Source of the DNA: Nitrospira_D sp019636945 | GTDB taxonomy: Bacteria > Nitrospirota > Nitrospiria > Nitrospirales > Nitrospiraceae | Direction: 5' to 3' | Length of the DNA: 64,000 nt | NCBI RefSeq assembly: GCF_047338595.1 | Contig: NZ_JBLFBO010000005.1 | Coordinates: 1-64,000, forward strand | Shown here: positions 18,372-25,871 of the stretch, one piece after another | Position numbering within the stretch: position 1 is the stretch's first letter | Layout of the letters: every line of letters begins with the position of its first letter | Notes under the pieces: model-generated | Told to the model about the DNA's origin: nothing | The model's input: the letters and a program-made list of their open reading frames with translations, nothing else | Database searches by the model: none | Program-made: the position numbers and the translations under genes

Positions 18372-19061
18372 ATGACCCCATCGACAGGAACTCGGGACCA
18401 CGCGCGCGTGTTGGTGGTTGATGCGTCACCGTTCGTCTTGCAGGGGATACAGGAGATTCTGGCCAAGAACCGCCATGTTCATGTCGTCGGAACCGCACGG
18501 ACCACGGATGAGGCGTTGGTGGCCGTCCGGACCTCTCGTCCGACCGTCGTGGTCTCAGAGGTCCAACTGGGACGCGCGAGTGGGATCGACCTGTGCCGGA
18601 CCATTCGTGAATCCTATCCCCAGATCAGTGTCTTGTTCTTCACGAACCGGGATGAACAGCACCTCCTGCGGTCCGCCATTCTTGCCGGAGCGCAGGGCTA
18701 TCTATTGAAGAAGGCCTCGGCCGAGGCGGTGGTCAGAGGGATTGAAATCGTGTCTGAAGGCATGGCCATTATGGATCCCCAGTTGACGCCGCAGATCATG
18801 GCCTGGGTCAGAGAACAGGGGAGGGGCGTGCAGGCCAGACGGCTGGACGACTGTTCAGCAGAGGAGATTCGAGTGCTGGCGCTCATGAGCGCCGGAAAGA
18901 CCAACAAACAGATTGCTCAACAACTGAAGGTCTCGCTGGGGAGTCTGAGTACTCGGCTGCGGGCCCTCTACAAGCGGCTGGATATTTCACGACGAGCAGA
19001 GGCGACGAGATATTTTGTGGAGTGGAGAAAGGAGAACCACCAGACTGGTGACGAGTTCTGA
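18372..19061 (+). CDS. LuxR/NarL-type regulator with an altered receiver
   Basis: About 229 residues: a receiver-like domain followed by a LuxR-type helix-turn-helix (EEIRVLALMSAGKTNKQIAQQLKVSLGSLSTRLRALYKRLDI). The receiver is unusual. The acidic pair DD is DA (LVVDASPFV), and the phosphoacceptor aspartate is glutamate (VVVSEVQLG), while threonine (FFTNRD) and lysine (YLLKKAS) are kept. A glutamate there often mimics the phosphorylated state, so the protein may be constitutively on or controlled in another way. It lies between the two HD-GYP-like genes, and a broken second copy is found 1.27 kb downstream. The ATG at 18372 is chosen because the receiver starts soon after; the frame is open from 18213. 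Confidence 0.82.
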   Translation: MTPSTGTRDHARVLVVDASPFVLQGIQEILAKNRHVHVVGTARTTDEALVAVRTSRPTVVVSEVQLGRASGIDLCRTIRESYPQISVLFFTNRDEQHLLRSAILAGAQGYLLKKASAEAVVRGIEIVSEGMAIMDPQLTPQIMAWVREQGRGVQARRLDDCSAEEIRVLALMSAGKTNKQIAQQLKVSLGSLSTRLRALYKRLDISRRAEATRYFVEWRKENHQTGDEF

Positions 19062-19106
19062 GAACGGGGTATCAGGGCTCTGTGTGGTCCTCCGTAGGGG
19101 AGCTCA
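18899..19106 (+). repeat. Direct repeat A: luxR 3' end plus 45 bases of flank
   Basis: Aligns without gaps to 20168-20375 at a constant offset of 1269 bases. The 45 bases after the stop codon (GAACGGGGTATCAGGG...) differ at one position only, although they are non-coding. Confidence 0.85.
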
Positions 19107-19345
19107 CGCCTTCAGAACTGCAAGGCCGAGAAAGGTCTGAGTTGAAAGTAAAGGGGGCGGGCGGGTCGTTGTGTGATCGTCAAGAACAATAGAGGCTGAT
19201 AGCCACGCCATGAGCGGCTATCCTTCGGAGGGCCTATGAACGGTAGGAGTGGTTCTCAATGAGTTCGACCTACGTCCAGTGTCCTCTTTTCGGATTGCCG
19301 GGTGAGTTGACTTTCGGCTCAACCGCATGAAGATGAATTGGCGTA

Positions 19346-19699
19346 TCACGAGCGATGTGGGATGCTGGGGAGCCAGATAACGCAGTTTGTGAGATCCGTC
19401 GTTGCATAGTGGGTAATGAATCGATGAAGCCGACGGATGAGTTCAGGAATGGCGAGTTCTTTGGAAAGAATAATGCCGGCGTGGATGCGTCCGGTTTCGT
19501 GCCATTGCTTGGCGAGCTGGAGAAAGTCTTTGTGGTTGAACGTGAGGATTGCTCGTCCGTGGCTCGTGGCAAAGGCCAATTGTGCTTCATCAGAACAACC
19601 CAAATTCCCAGCGTCTCGTGTCGTGATGCAGTCAATACCACGTGCGTGAAGCAACGAAGCCATGGTCAGGTGGATGTGTTCGTCCAGATAGACTTTCAT
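19346..19699 (-). CDS. DUF5615 PIN-like protein (toxin candidate)
   Basis: A 117-residue protein of the DUF5615/PIN-like type: it begins MKVYLDEHIHLTMASLL with the first acidic residues, then TTRDAGNLGCSDEAQLAFA, and ILTFNHKDF. The family is related to Mut7-C/PIN nucleases. It lies 36 bases downstream of a DUF433 gene on the same strand; DUF433-DUF5615 pairs are widespread and thought to act as toxin-antitoxin modules. The pair is on the strand opposite to the duplicated luxR genes that surround it. Confidence 0.78.
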   Translation of the reverse strand: MKVYLDEHIHLTMASLLHARGIDCITTRDAGNLGCSDEAQLAFATSHGRAILTFNHKDFLQLAKQWHETGRIHAGIILSKELAIPELIRRLHRFITHYATTDLTNCVIWLPSIPHRS

Positions 19700-19735
19700 G
19701 CCACAAGGCTCATGAGGAAAGACGGGGCTGTGGGA

Positions 19736-20005
19736 TTACGGTCGGGAATCAATTTCCGAGGCTGACAGATGCTCGGCGATGTCCTTATCGAGGACGGCAC
19801 GATTGTCGTAGTAATAGGACAGTGCATCATAAATCGATGCGAGACTGAGGTGAGGATAGTGCGTGAGTAGCTCTTCCGGAGTCTGCCCGTAATGCAACGC
19901 GTAGATCGCGATGGTTCGCACGGTGATGCGCGTCCCTTCAATACACGGGCTTCCACCACAAATGTTGGGATCGCTTGTGATGTGAGGGTGAACCACTGTA
20001 GGCAT
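19736..20005 (-). CDS. DUF433 protein (antitoxin candidate)
   Basis: A small protein with the DUF433 pattern: ITSDPNICGGSPCIEGTRITVRTIAIYALHYGQTPEELLTHYPHLSLASIYDALSYYYDNRA. The fold is a winged-helix-like antitoxin domain. The frame is open to 20041; the start MPTVVHPH at 20005 gives the usual family start, with an ATG at 20023 as alternative. It directly precedes the DUF5615 gene, so the two form one unit. Confidence 0.75.
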   Translation of the reverse strand: MPTVVHPHITSDPNICGGSPCIEGTRITVRTIAIYALHYGQTPEELLTHYPHLSLASIYDALSYYYDNRAVLDKDIAEHLSASEIDSRP

Positions 20006-20119
20006 AGCCTCAGTGTACTCCATGCGAATTTGCCTCCGCAAGCTTGAGTTGCAATTCTACGAGTACCACACCACGATCAAGGCCAAGAACAGCCGGTCTC
20101 GCGCCTTGTCTCACCCTTT

Positions 20120-20330
20120 AGGCGTAGAGAGGTGCAGTGTCCGCTGGCTCGTCATGCAGACGAGGAGGACCAACCAAGAGATTGCGCACCGGCTCAAGAT
20201 CCCGCTGGGAAAGCTGAGTACTCGCCTCCGGGCTCTCTATAAGCGGTTGAACATTTCGAGGCGAGCAGAGGTCGCGAAGTATTATGTGGAGTGGAGAAAG
20301 GAGAACCACCAGACTGGTGATGACTTCTGA
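20120..20330 (+). pseudogene. Truncated second copy of the LuxR-type regulator
   Basis: From 20168 on, the translation (TNQEIAHRLKIPLGKLSTRLRALYKRLNISRR...YVEWRKENHQTGDDF) matches the DNA-binding end of the regulator at 18372-19061. Upstream of that the match breaks down with small indels and the receiver is missing. A 105-residue open frame from 20013 crosses it, but its first half has no similarity to anything here. It is a gene remnant; whether the short frame is still made is unknown. Confidence 0.75.
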
Positions 20331-20375
20331 GAACGGGGTATCAGGGCTCTGTGTGGTCCTCCGCAGGGGAGCTCA
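20168..20375 (+). repeat. Direct repeat B: luxR 3' end plus 45 bases of flank
   Basis: Partner of the repeat at 18899-19106, same orientation. It ends about 150 bases before the start of HD-GYP copy 2. Confidence 0.85.
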
Positions 20376-20529
20376 AGGTGATCAGGACTGCAAGACACAG
20401 CAACGGCGGAAGGGGCAGGGCCGTGATGGCTGTCGCTCAGGGCGCTAGCTTTGGGATGCGCGGTATGGTAGTAAATGGGACTAACTATTCGGAAACACAA
20501 GTAAGTCTTAGCAAAGGATAGTCCTTACC

Positions 20530-21813
20530 GTGGCGTGGCTCCCGCTTGATCCAGCTTTGCTGCGAGTCGGGCTCTATATCAAGATCGACCATTCCTGGAT
20601 GGAGCATCCCTTCGTCCGCAATGTTTTTACGGTCTCCTCGCCCACTGAAATCGCCATTATCCGGAAGCACCGCCTGACCAAACTCTTTTATGATCCCACA
20701 CTGTCCCATGCCGATGTCGTCGAGTCCCTGACCCAACCCTCGGCTCCGGTCCGCGCGTTCGAAGTCGACGCGGAAACCGAAAAGGATGCCGAGGCCGATG
20801 AGCAGTCGATTCTCAAGGAAAAACAGCGGCAGCTCCAGACGGCGCTCGAGCATCGTAAAGCAATCGACGACAATTCGCGCACCTATGCCAAGGCGACCAC
20901 TGAGGTGTCGGTCGTCATGGCGATGGCCAATGCCGGACAGCCGACCACCATGCAAGCGGCGGCGAAGATCTTGGAGACGATGGGCAAAGTCACGGCCCAG
21001 GAGCCTGTCTTGTTGAGTCTCGTCTGTGCCGAGAGCCGGGCGGAACCTGGCCAGGAGTTAGCTATGCAGGCGATGAATGTGAGCGCGCTGGCCAAGCTCA
21101 CGGCCAAGACCCTGGGTCTCAGCCCTGAAGAAACCGAGCATGTCGGGATGGGGGGACTTTTTCATAACATCGGCATGAATCGAGTGCCCTTGGCAGTCCG
21201 CCTCAAGAGTGAGGAAGACCTTTCGCCCACGGAAGCCAAGCTGCTTCGGATGTATCCTCAACTGGGAAAGGAGATCTTGGAAGGCATGCCGGGTGTGGCT
21301 CCCGAGATCATTGAGATCGTCCATCAACATCGGGAATATCTTGACGGGACGGGGTATCCCAAGAAGCTCATCAACGGGGATATCACCAAGACCGCGCGAT
21401 TGGTGGGGACGATCGTCGAGTACAATCTGCGGGTCAGTGATCGACGGTCTGCGCGCTACCTCAGCCCAAGCCAAGCCTTGACCTATCTCTATACGAAGCT
21501 GCGGAATAAGTATGGTCCGGACGTCATCGATCCCTTCATCGCGACCGTCACCGTCTTTCCACCAGGCTCGTTCGTGGAATTGAGCGATGGGAGCTTCGGG
21601 TTGGTGATCAAGACCAATAGCCAGGAGCGTTTGCGCCCGGTCATCATGCTGTATGAACGGAATGCCTCGCACGATCAAGCGGCGATCATTGATTTGGCCC
21701 GCGAGCGCTCGCTCTCGATCGAGAAGAGCTTGGATCCGAAGACCCTGCCTGAGCGGGTCAAGGCTGCGTTGTTGCCGACGCAACTCAACGGGTATTTGAT
21801 GACGGAGAAATAG
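20530..21813 (+). CDS. DUF3391 / degenerate HD-GYP protein, copy 2
   Basis: A 427-residue paralogue of the protein at 16613, the same length and closely similar throughout (MAWLPLDPALLRVGLYIKID at the start). It shows the same replacements in the HD-GYP domain: HNIGM for HDIGK, YP for HP, HQHRE for HHE, and IVEYNLRVS where aspartates are expected. DGTGYP is intact. Both copies losing the same residues implies that the loss came before the duplication and that the inactive form is kept by selection. It stops 15 bases before the convergent Hpt gene. Confidence 0.85.
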   Translation: MAWLPLDPALLRVGLYIKIDHSWMEHPFVRNVFTVSSPTEIAIIRKHRLTKLFYDPTLSHADVVESLTQPSAPVRAFEVDAETEKDAEADEQSILKEKQRQLQTALEHRKAIDDNSRTYAKATTEVSVVMAMANAGQPTTMQAAAKILETMGKVTAQEPVLLSLVCAESRAEPGQELAMQAMNVSALAKLTAKTLGLSPEETEHVGMGGLFHNIGMNRVPLAVRLKSEEDLSPTEAKLLRMYPQLGKEILEGMPGVAPEIIEIVHQHREYLDGTGYPKKLINGDITKTARLVGTIVEYNLRVSDRRSARYLSPSQALTYLYTKLRNKYGPDVIDPFIATVTVFPPGSFVELSDGSFGLVIKTNSQERLRPVIMLYERNASHDQAAIIDLARERSLSIEKSLDPKTLPERVKAALLPTQLNGYLMTEK

Positions 21814-21828
21814 TTCCCAACCAGCGGG

Positions 21829-22164
21829 TCAGTCGTAGGTAATCTGGATGTCGTTCACATAGCGTTCCAAGACATGCAACTGTTGCGTGATGGTCGTGGC
21901 ATCAGCCGATTTCGCCGCCTGCTCGATGGTGGCGGCGAGTTCAGTGATCCGGTCGAATCCGTAACTCCCCCCGACGCCTTTCATCCCATGGGCAACGCTT
22001 CGCACCGTCTCAAAGTCGTTTCCCGTCAGGGCCTCCCGCATGGTCATGATTTCTTTCTTTCGATTCGCCATGAACCGCGGCATCAACGGTTCGAAGGAGG
22101 CATCAATGTGAACGGTCTCCGGAGGCGTTGTCGCGGACTGTGTATGCAGTGACGGGTCCGACAT
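21829..22164 (-). CDS. Stand-alone Hpt phosphotransfer protein
   Basis: A 111-residue protein with the Hpt helix SVAHGMKGVGGSYGF; H59 would carry the phosphate. Hpt proteins pass phosphate from hybrid-kinase receivers to other receivers. It lies directly after a single-domain receiver and two hybrid kinases that lack their own Hpt domain, so it probably serves as their relay. All four are on the minus strand and closely spaced, which suggests one transcript. Confidence 0.88.
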   Translation of the reverse strand: MSDPSLHTQSATTPPETVHIDASFEPLMPRFMANRKKEIMTMREALTGNDFETVRSVAHGMKGVGGSYGFDRITELAATIEQAAKSADATTITQQLHVLERYVNDIQITYD

Positions 22165-22177
22165 GAGGGGACTCCTT

Positions 22178-22573
22178 TCAGGCTGTACGACGTTTCAACC
22201 CAGGCGCTCGAAAACGGGCGAGCCTCGCCAGCAAGGGCTCTCGTTTGAACGGCTTCAACACATAATCGGATGCTCCGGCCATGATGGCTTTGCAGATGTG
22301 TGTTTGGTCGCCGTCGGCGGTCAGCATCACGACCGATACGCCGTTCCAGGTCGGCTTCTTGCGGATCTGGGCCAGGAGTTCCAGCCCATGCACGTGGGGG
22401 AGTCCCATATCCAGCAGCACGAGCGCGGGGGGTGGCAGCGCATCAATCTTGATCTGCGCCTGTTTGCCGTCGCCCGCATGAATCACGTCGTAGCCTTCTT
22501 CCTCCATGATCATTTTGAGGAGCAGCGCAGTGTCCTCTTCGTCTTCGGCGAGAAAGAGAATTGGTTTGTTCAT
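22178..22573 (-). CDS. Single-domain response regulator
   Basis: A 131-residue stand-alone receiver: acidic residues in FLAEDEEDT, phosphoacceptor aspartate in VLLDMGLPHVHG, threonine in VMLTADG, lysine in YVLKPFKR. The short basic tail has no output domain. It is 13 bases upstream of the Hpt gene, and a hybrid kinase precedes it, so it is a likely intermediate or end point of that relay. Confidence 0.9.
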   Translation of the reverse strand: MNKPILFLAEDEEDTALLLKMIMEEEGYDVIHAGDGKQAQIKIDALPPPALVLLDMGLPHVHGLELLAQIRKKPTWNGVSVVMLTADGDQTHICKAIMAGASDYVLKPFKREPLLARLARFRAPGLKRRTA

Positions 22574-22595
22574 GCTTGAATCTCTCCTTCACCGG

Positions 22596-25500
22596 TCAGG
22601 CGGCTTGGTCCTGGGCTAGGCCGGTATAGCCTTCGATGGCCTTCAGTAAATCTGGTTTCTTAATCGGTTTCGTGAGATGGGCCGTGTAGCCTGCCGCCAG
22701 ACTCTTCTCCCGCTCTTCGGTCAGGGCCTGGGCGGTGAGGGCGATGATGGGTATCGGTCGTCGCCCTTCTGCCCGTTCCCACTGGCGGATCGTCGCCGTG
22801 GCTTGGAGCCCGTCCATGATCGGCATCTGCACGTCCATGAGCACGATGTCATACGATGTGGTCTGAACCTTCTCGACGGCTTCCCTGCCGTTCACGGCCG
22901 TCTCCACGGTGTACGGCAGGCTTTTCAGGAAGAGGATGACGAGATCGCGATTGTCTTCCAAGTCGTCGACCAACAGGATGCGCAGTGGACGTAGACTCGT
23001 CTGAGTTTTGGACGGAGCCTGCTCGAGCGGGCGCGTTGATGGAGCAGACCGTCCCATCATGGCGTCTCTGGCCGTTACGAGTAAGCCCGACCGTGAAACC
23101 GGTTTGATGATCTGATGCGTGATGCCAAGCTCCTGCATACGGGCGCGGTCCGGCTGTTGCGTATCCGAGATGAGGAACAGAATAGGAAGGTCCTTCCCGG
23201 TCGGCATGGCCCGTACCGTCTTCGCCAGTTCGAGACCATCCATGTCCGTCATGCGGCGATCCACAATCATGAGCTGCACCGGCTGATTGTCGGTCTCGGC
23301 AGCCCGGAGATGAGCCATCGCAAGCGGGCCTGAAGCGACGTCGCCGACCAGTGCGCCGGCTTCCGACAAGATTTCATGAATGACGAGGCGTGTTGGTTGG
23401 TGATCGTCCACAACGAGGATACGTGTTCCTTTAAGGGCAAGGAGATCAGGGCCCACCGGCCTGGTCTCAAGCGATACGGTGGGCAAGGGAACTGTGAAGA
23501 GAAAGTTCGACCCGATTCCAGGAGTACTGGTGACGGAGATGTCGCCCTCCATCAATTCCACAAGGCGTTTGCAGATGCTGAGCCCGAGCCCCGTGCCGCC
23601 GTATTTTCTGGTAGTGGAGCTATCGGCTTGGGAGAAGCTGTCGAAAATGGATCCGAGCTTGTCGGCCGGGATGCCGATGCCGGTATCCGCGACGGAAAAC
23701 CGGAACCGGCCGGATTCGTCCGCTTCCACTTGAACAAGAATGTGACCGGTTTCCGTGAATTTGATCGCGTTGCCCACCAGATTCACGAGGATCTGGCGGA
23801 GCCTGGTCGGATCTCCGGAGACCCTCTCCGGGAGACCCGGGCATACCCGTACGACGAAGTCGATTTGCTTCGCATGGGCGCGTAAGGCCATCATCTCGCC
23901 GACGTTCTCCATGAGATCGTGCAGGTCGATGGGGACCGCTTCCAGCTCCAAATGTCCCGATTCAATTTTCGACAGATCCAGGATGTTGTTGATCAAATCC
24001 AGTAAGTGATCGCTGGCTCGCCTGAGACGTTGCGTATAGTCCTGCTGCTCAGGGGTCAGGGATGTTTCGCCGAGCAGTTGCGCCATGCCGACGATCGAAT
24101 TCATCGGCGTTCGGATTTCATGGCTCATCGAGGCCAAGAAGGAACTCTTGGCTTCGGTCGCTTGCCGCACTTCGTCGTTCGCCATTTCCAGCTCGAGGTT
24201 GATGCATTCCATTTGGATGGCGGTCTGCTCGAGCTGCGTCTCGATGGCTCGGCGTTCCGTGATGTCGCGGAGGATCCCGGTGAACGCGCGATGGCCGCTC
24301 AGGTGGATCTCGCTGACGGCCAAGTCGAGGGGGAACGTCGACCCATCTTTCCGCCGGCCGACCACTTCCCGCCCGATCCCGATGATTTTAGGATGCCCGC
24401 TTTTCTTGTAATTGTCGAGATAGCCGTCATGTTCGGATCGGTAGGGCTCCGGCATGAGTAGTTTGACGTTCTGTCCGATGGCCTCGGCTGCGGGATAGCC
24501 GAACATGCGTTCGGCCGCCGGGTTGAACGATTCGATGATGCCACGGTCATTAATCGTCACGATCCCGTCGACTGCGTTGGTGACGATCGCCTGCAGGCGC
24601 GCCTCCTGCTCGTGTCTCGCGATCTCAGCCTCTTTTTGCGCCGTCAAGTCGGTCGCAAACTTGACGACTTTATGGACCTTCCCGTAGGCGCTGAGGATCG
24701 GCTGATAGGACGCTTGTATCCAGATCGGCTTCCCCGTTTTCGTCACTCGCTGGAATAGGCCCGTCTGGAACTCGCCTCCGCGGAGCTTCTGCCAAAAGTC
24801 TGCATAGTCGCTGTGCTCGACATAGGTGGGGTCGCAGATGATCCGGTGATGGCTGCCAATCAACTCTTCTTGGGCATACCCGGTCAATCTCAGGAAGCTC
24901 TCATTGGCACTCAGAATGGTCCCATCAGGATTGAACTCGATAATGCCGTAGGTATGATCGATGGCCGTCAGCGTATGTTTGGCTTCTAACACATCCGTGA
25001 GGTTGGTTTCGATCTGTCCTGCCATCCGATTGAAGGTCTGTGCCAGATGTCCGATCTCATCCTGTGTGTCCCAACTCGAGCGGGCCCGCAGATTGCCGGA
25101 TCCCAGGGCGACCGTTACATCGAGAATGCTTCTGAGCCCGTCCGAGATTCGACGGGAGATGATCCACCCCAGGAGCAGCGCACAGGCGAATCCCCCGGCT
25201 GTAATCAGGAGGGTGTAGCGGATGAGGTTCGACACCAGCCTGGTGTTGTTGGTGTGCTCTTCTGCGGCCTGGTCCTTGTTCAGCTCAACGAGCCGTTGAA
25301 TCGCCACGGTGAATGCCGCCAGCCTCACTGCCCCTTCATCTCGCTGGAGGTCAGCCGCGGCATCTTTACTGTAGAGCGTACTCAATTGGAGTACTTTCGC
25401 TCGTGTGGCTTGGACATTGTGCCACCGAGCCTCGATGTCCTCATAGAGCGCCTGTTCTTGCGGTGACGAGATATACGGCGCATAGCCGTCCAGCAGCGCC

Positions 25501-25790
25501 TGGAACGCCTTGTCTAACGCCGCAATCTCTTGCTCTTGTGTCACCATCATGGCCGTTCCATAGGTCAGGATATGCCAGGCGACTGCTGTCTGCATTTTGA
25601 AGCTGTTGGCGCGTAGATCGTCGAGGAGATGGATCGGAAGTATGTGGTCTTGGTAGAGGGTTTCGGTGCGCTCCTGAATCTGCGTGATGCTGCGAATGGA
25701 GAGGACACCCATCCCTATCAACAGGAGTTCCATGACGGCAAATGCAACGACAAGTTTGGTCAGGATGCTGTGATCGCGAAACCTCTTCAT
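22596..25790 (-). CDS. Membrane hybrid histidine kinase with HAMP, two PAS and two receivers
   Basis: About 1064 residues. N-terminal membrane segment (LTKLVVAFAVMELLLIGMGVLS), a helical periplasmic sensor of the four-helix-bundle type, a second membrane segment (LLITAGGFACALLLGWIIS), HAMP, PAS1 (with SHHRIICD and FWQKL, the same type as in the chemoreceptor at 6090), PAS2 (FNPAAERMFGYPAAEAIG), HisKA with SHEIRTPMN, HATPase, then two receivers with phosphoacceptors in MIVDRRM and VLMDVQMP. There is no Hpt domain, so the stand-alone Hpt downstream probably completes the relay. The start at 25790 (MKRFRDHS) is more likely than the ATG at 25805, since it puts basic residues right before the membrane segment. 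Confidence 0.93.
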   Translation of the reverse strand: MKRFRDHSILTKLVVAFAVMELLLIGMGVLSIRSITQIQERTETLYQDHILPIHLLDDLRANSFKMQTAVAWHILTYGTAMMVTQEQEIAALDKAFQALLDGYAPYISSPQEQALYEDIEARWHNVQATRAKVLQLSTLYSKDAAADLQRDEGAVRLAAFTVAIQRLVELNKDQAAEEHTNNTRLVSNLIRYTLLITAGGFACALLLGWIISRRISDGLRSILDVTVALGSGNLRARSSWDTQDEIGHLAQTFNRMAGQIETNLTDVLEAKHTLTAIDHTYGIIEFNPDGTILSANESFLRLTGYAQEELIGSHHRIICDPTYVEHSDYADFWQKLRGGEFQTGLFQRVTKTGKPIWIQASYQPILSAYGKVHKVVKFATDLTAQKEAEIARHEQEARLQAIVTNAVDGIVTINDRGIIESFNPAAERMFGYPAAEAIGQNVKLLMPEPYRSEHDGYLDNYKKSGHPKIIGIGREVVGRRKDGSTFPLDLAVSEIHLSGHRAFTGILRDITERRAIETQLEQTAIQMECINLELEMANDEVRQATEAKSSFLASMSHEIRTPMNSIVGMAQLLGETSLTPEQQDYTQRLRRASDHLLDLINNILDLSKIESGHLELEAVPIDLHDLMENVGEMMALRAHAKQIDFVVRVCPGLPERVSGDPTRLRQILVNLVGNAIKFTETGHILVQVEADESGRFRFSVADTGIGIPADKLGSIFDSFSQADSSTTRKYGGTGLGLSICKRLVELMEGDISVTSTPGIGSNFLFTVPLPTVSLETRPVGPDLLALKGTRILVVDDHQPTRLVIHEILSEAGALVGDVASGPLAMAHLRAAETDNQPVQLMIVDRRMTDMDGLELAKTVRAMPTGKDLPILFLISDTQQPDRARMQELGITHQIIKPVSRSGLLVTARDAMMGRSAPSTRPLEQAPSKTQTSLRPLRILLVDDLEDNRDLVILFLKSLPYTVETAVNGREAVEKVQTTSYDIVLMDVQMPIMDGLQATATIRQWERAEGRRPIPIIALTAQALTEEREKSLAAGYTAHLTKPIKKPDLLKAIEGYTGLAQDQAA

Positions 25791-25871
25791 ATGCTCCTCA
25801 GTCAAGCGAGTGAGATGTTCGTTCGACTATGATGACCAATCATTGGGTACTCACCGATCTTCGTATACGTC

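Noticed and set aside
20013..20119. First half of the 105-codon frame as part of a real gene
   Set aside because: It has no similarity to the receiver domain of the intact copy and overlaps the 5' side of the DUF433 gene on the other strand; treated as chance reading.
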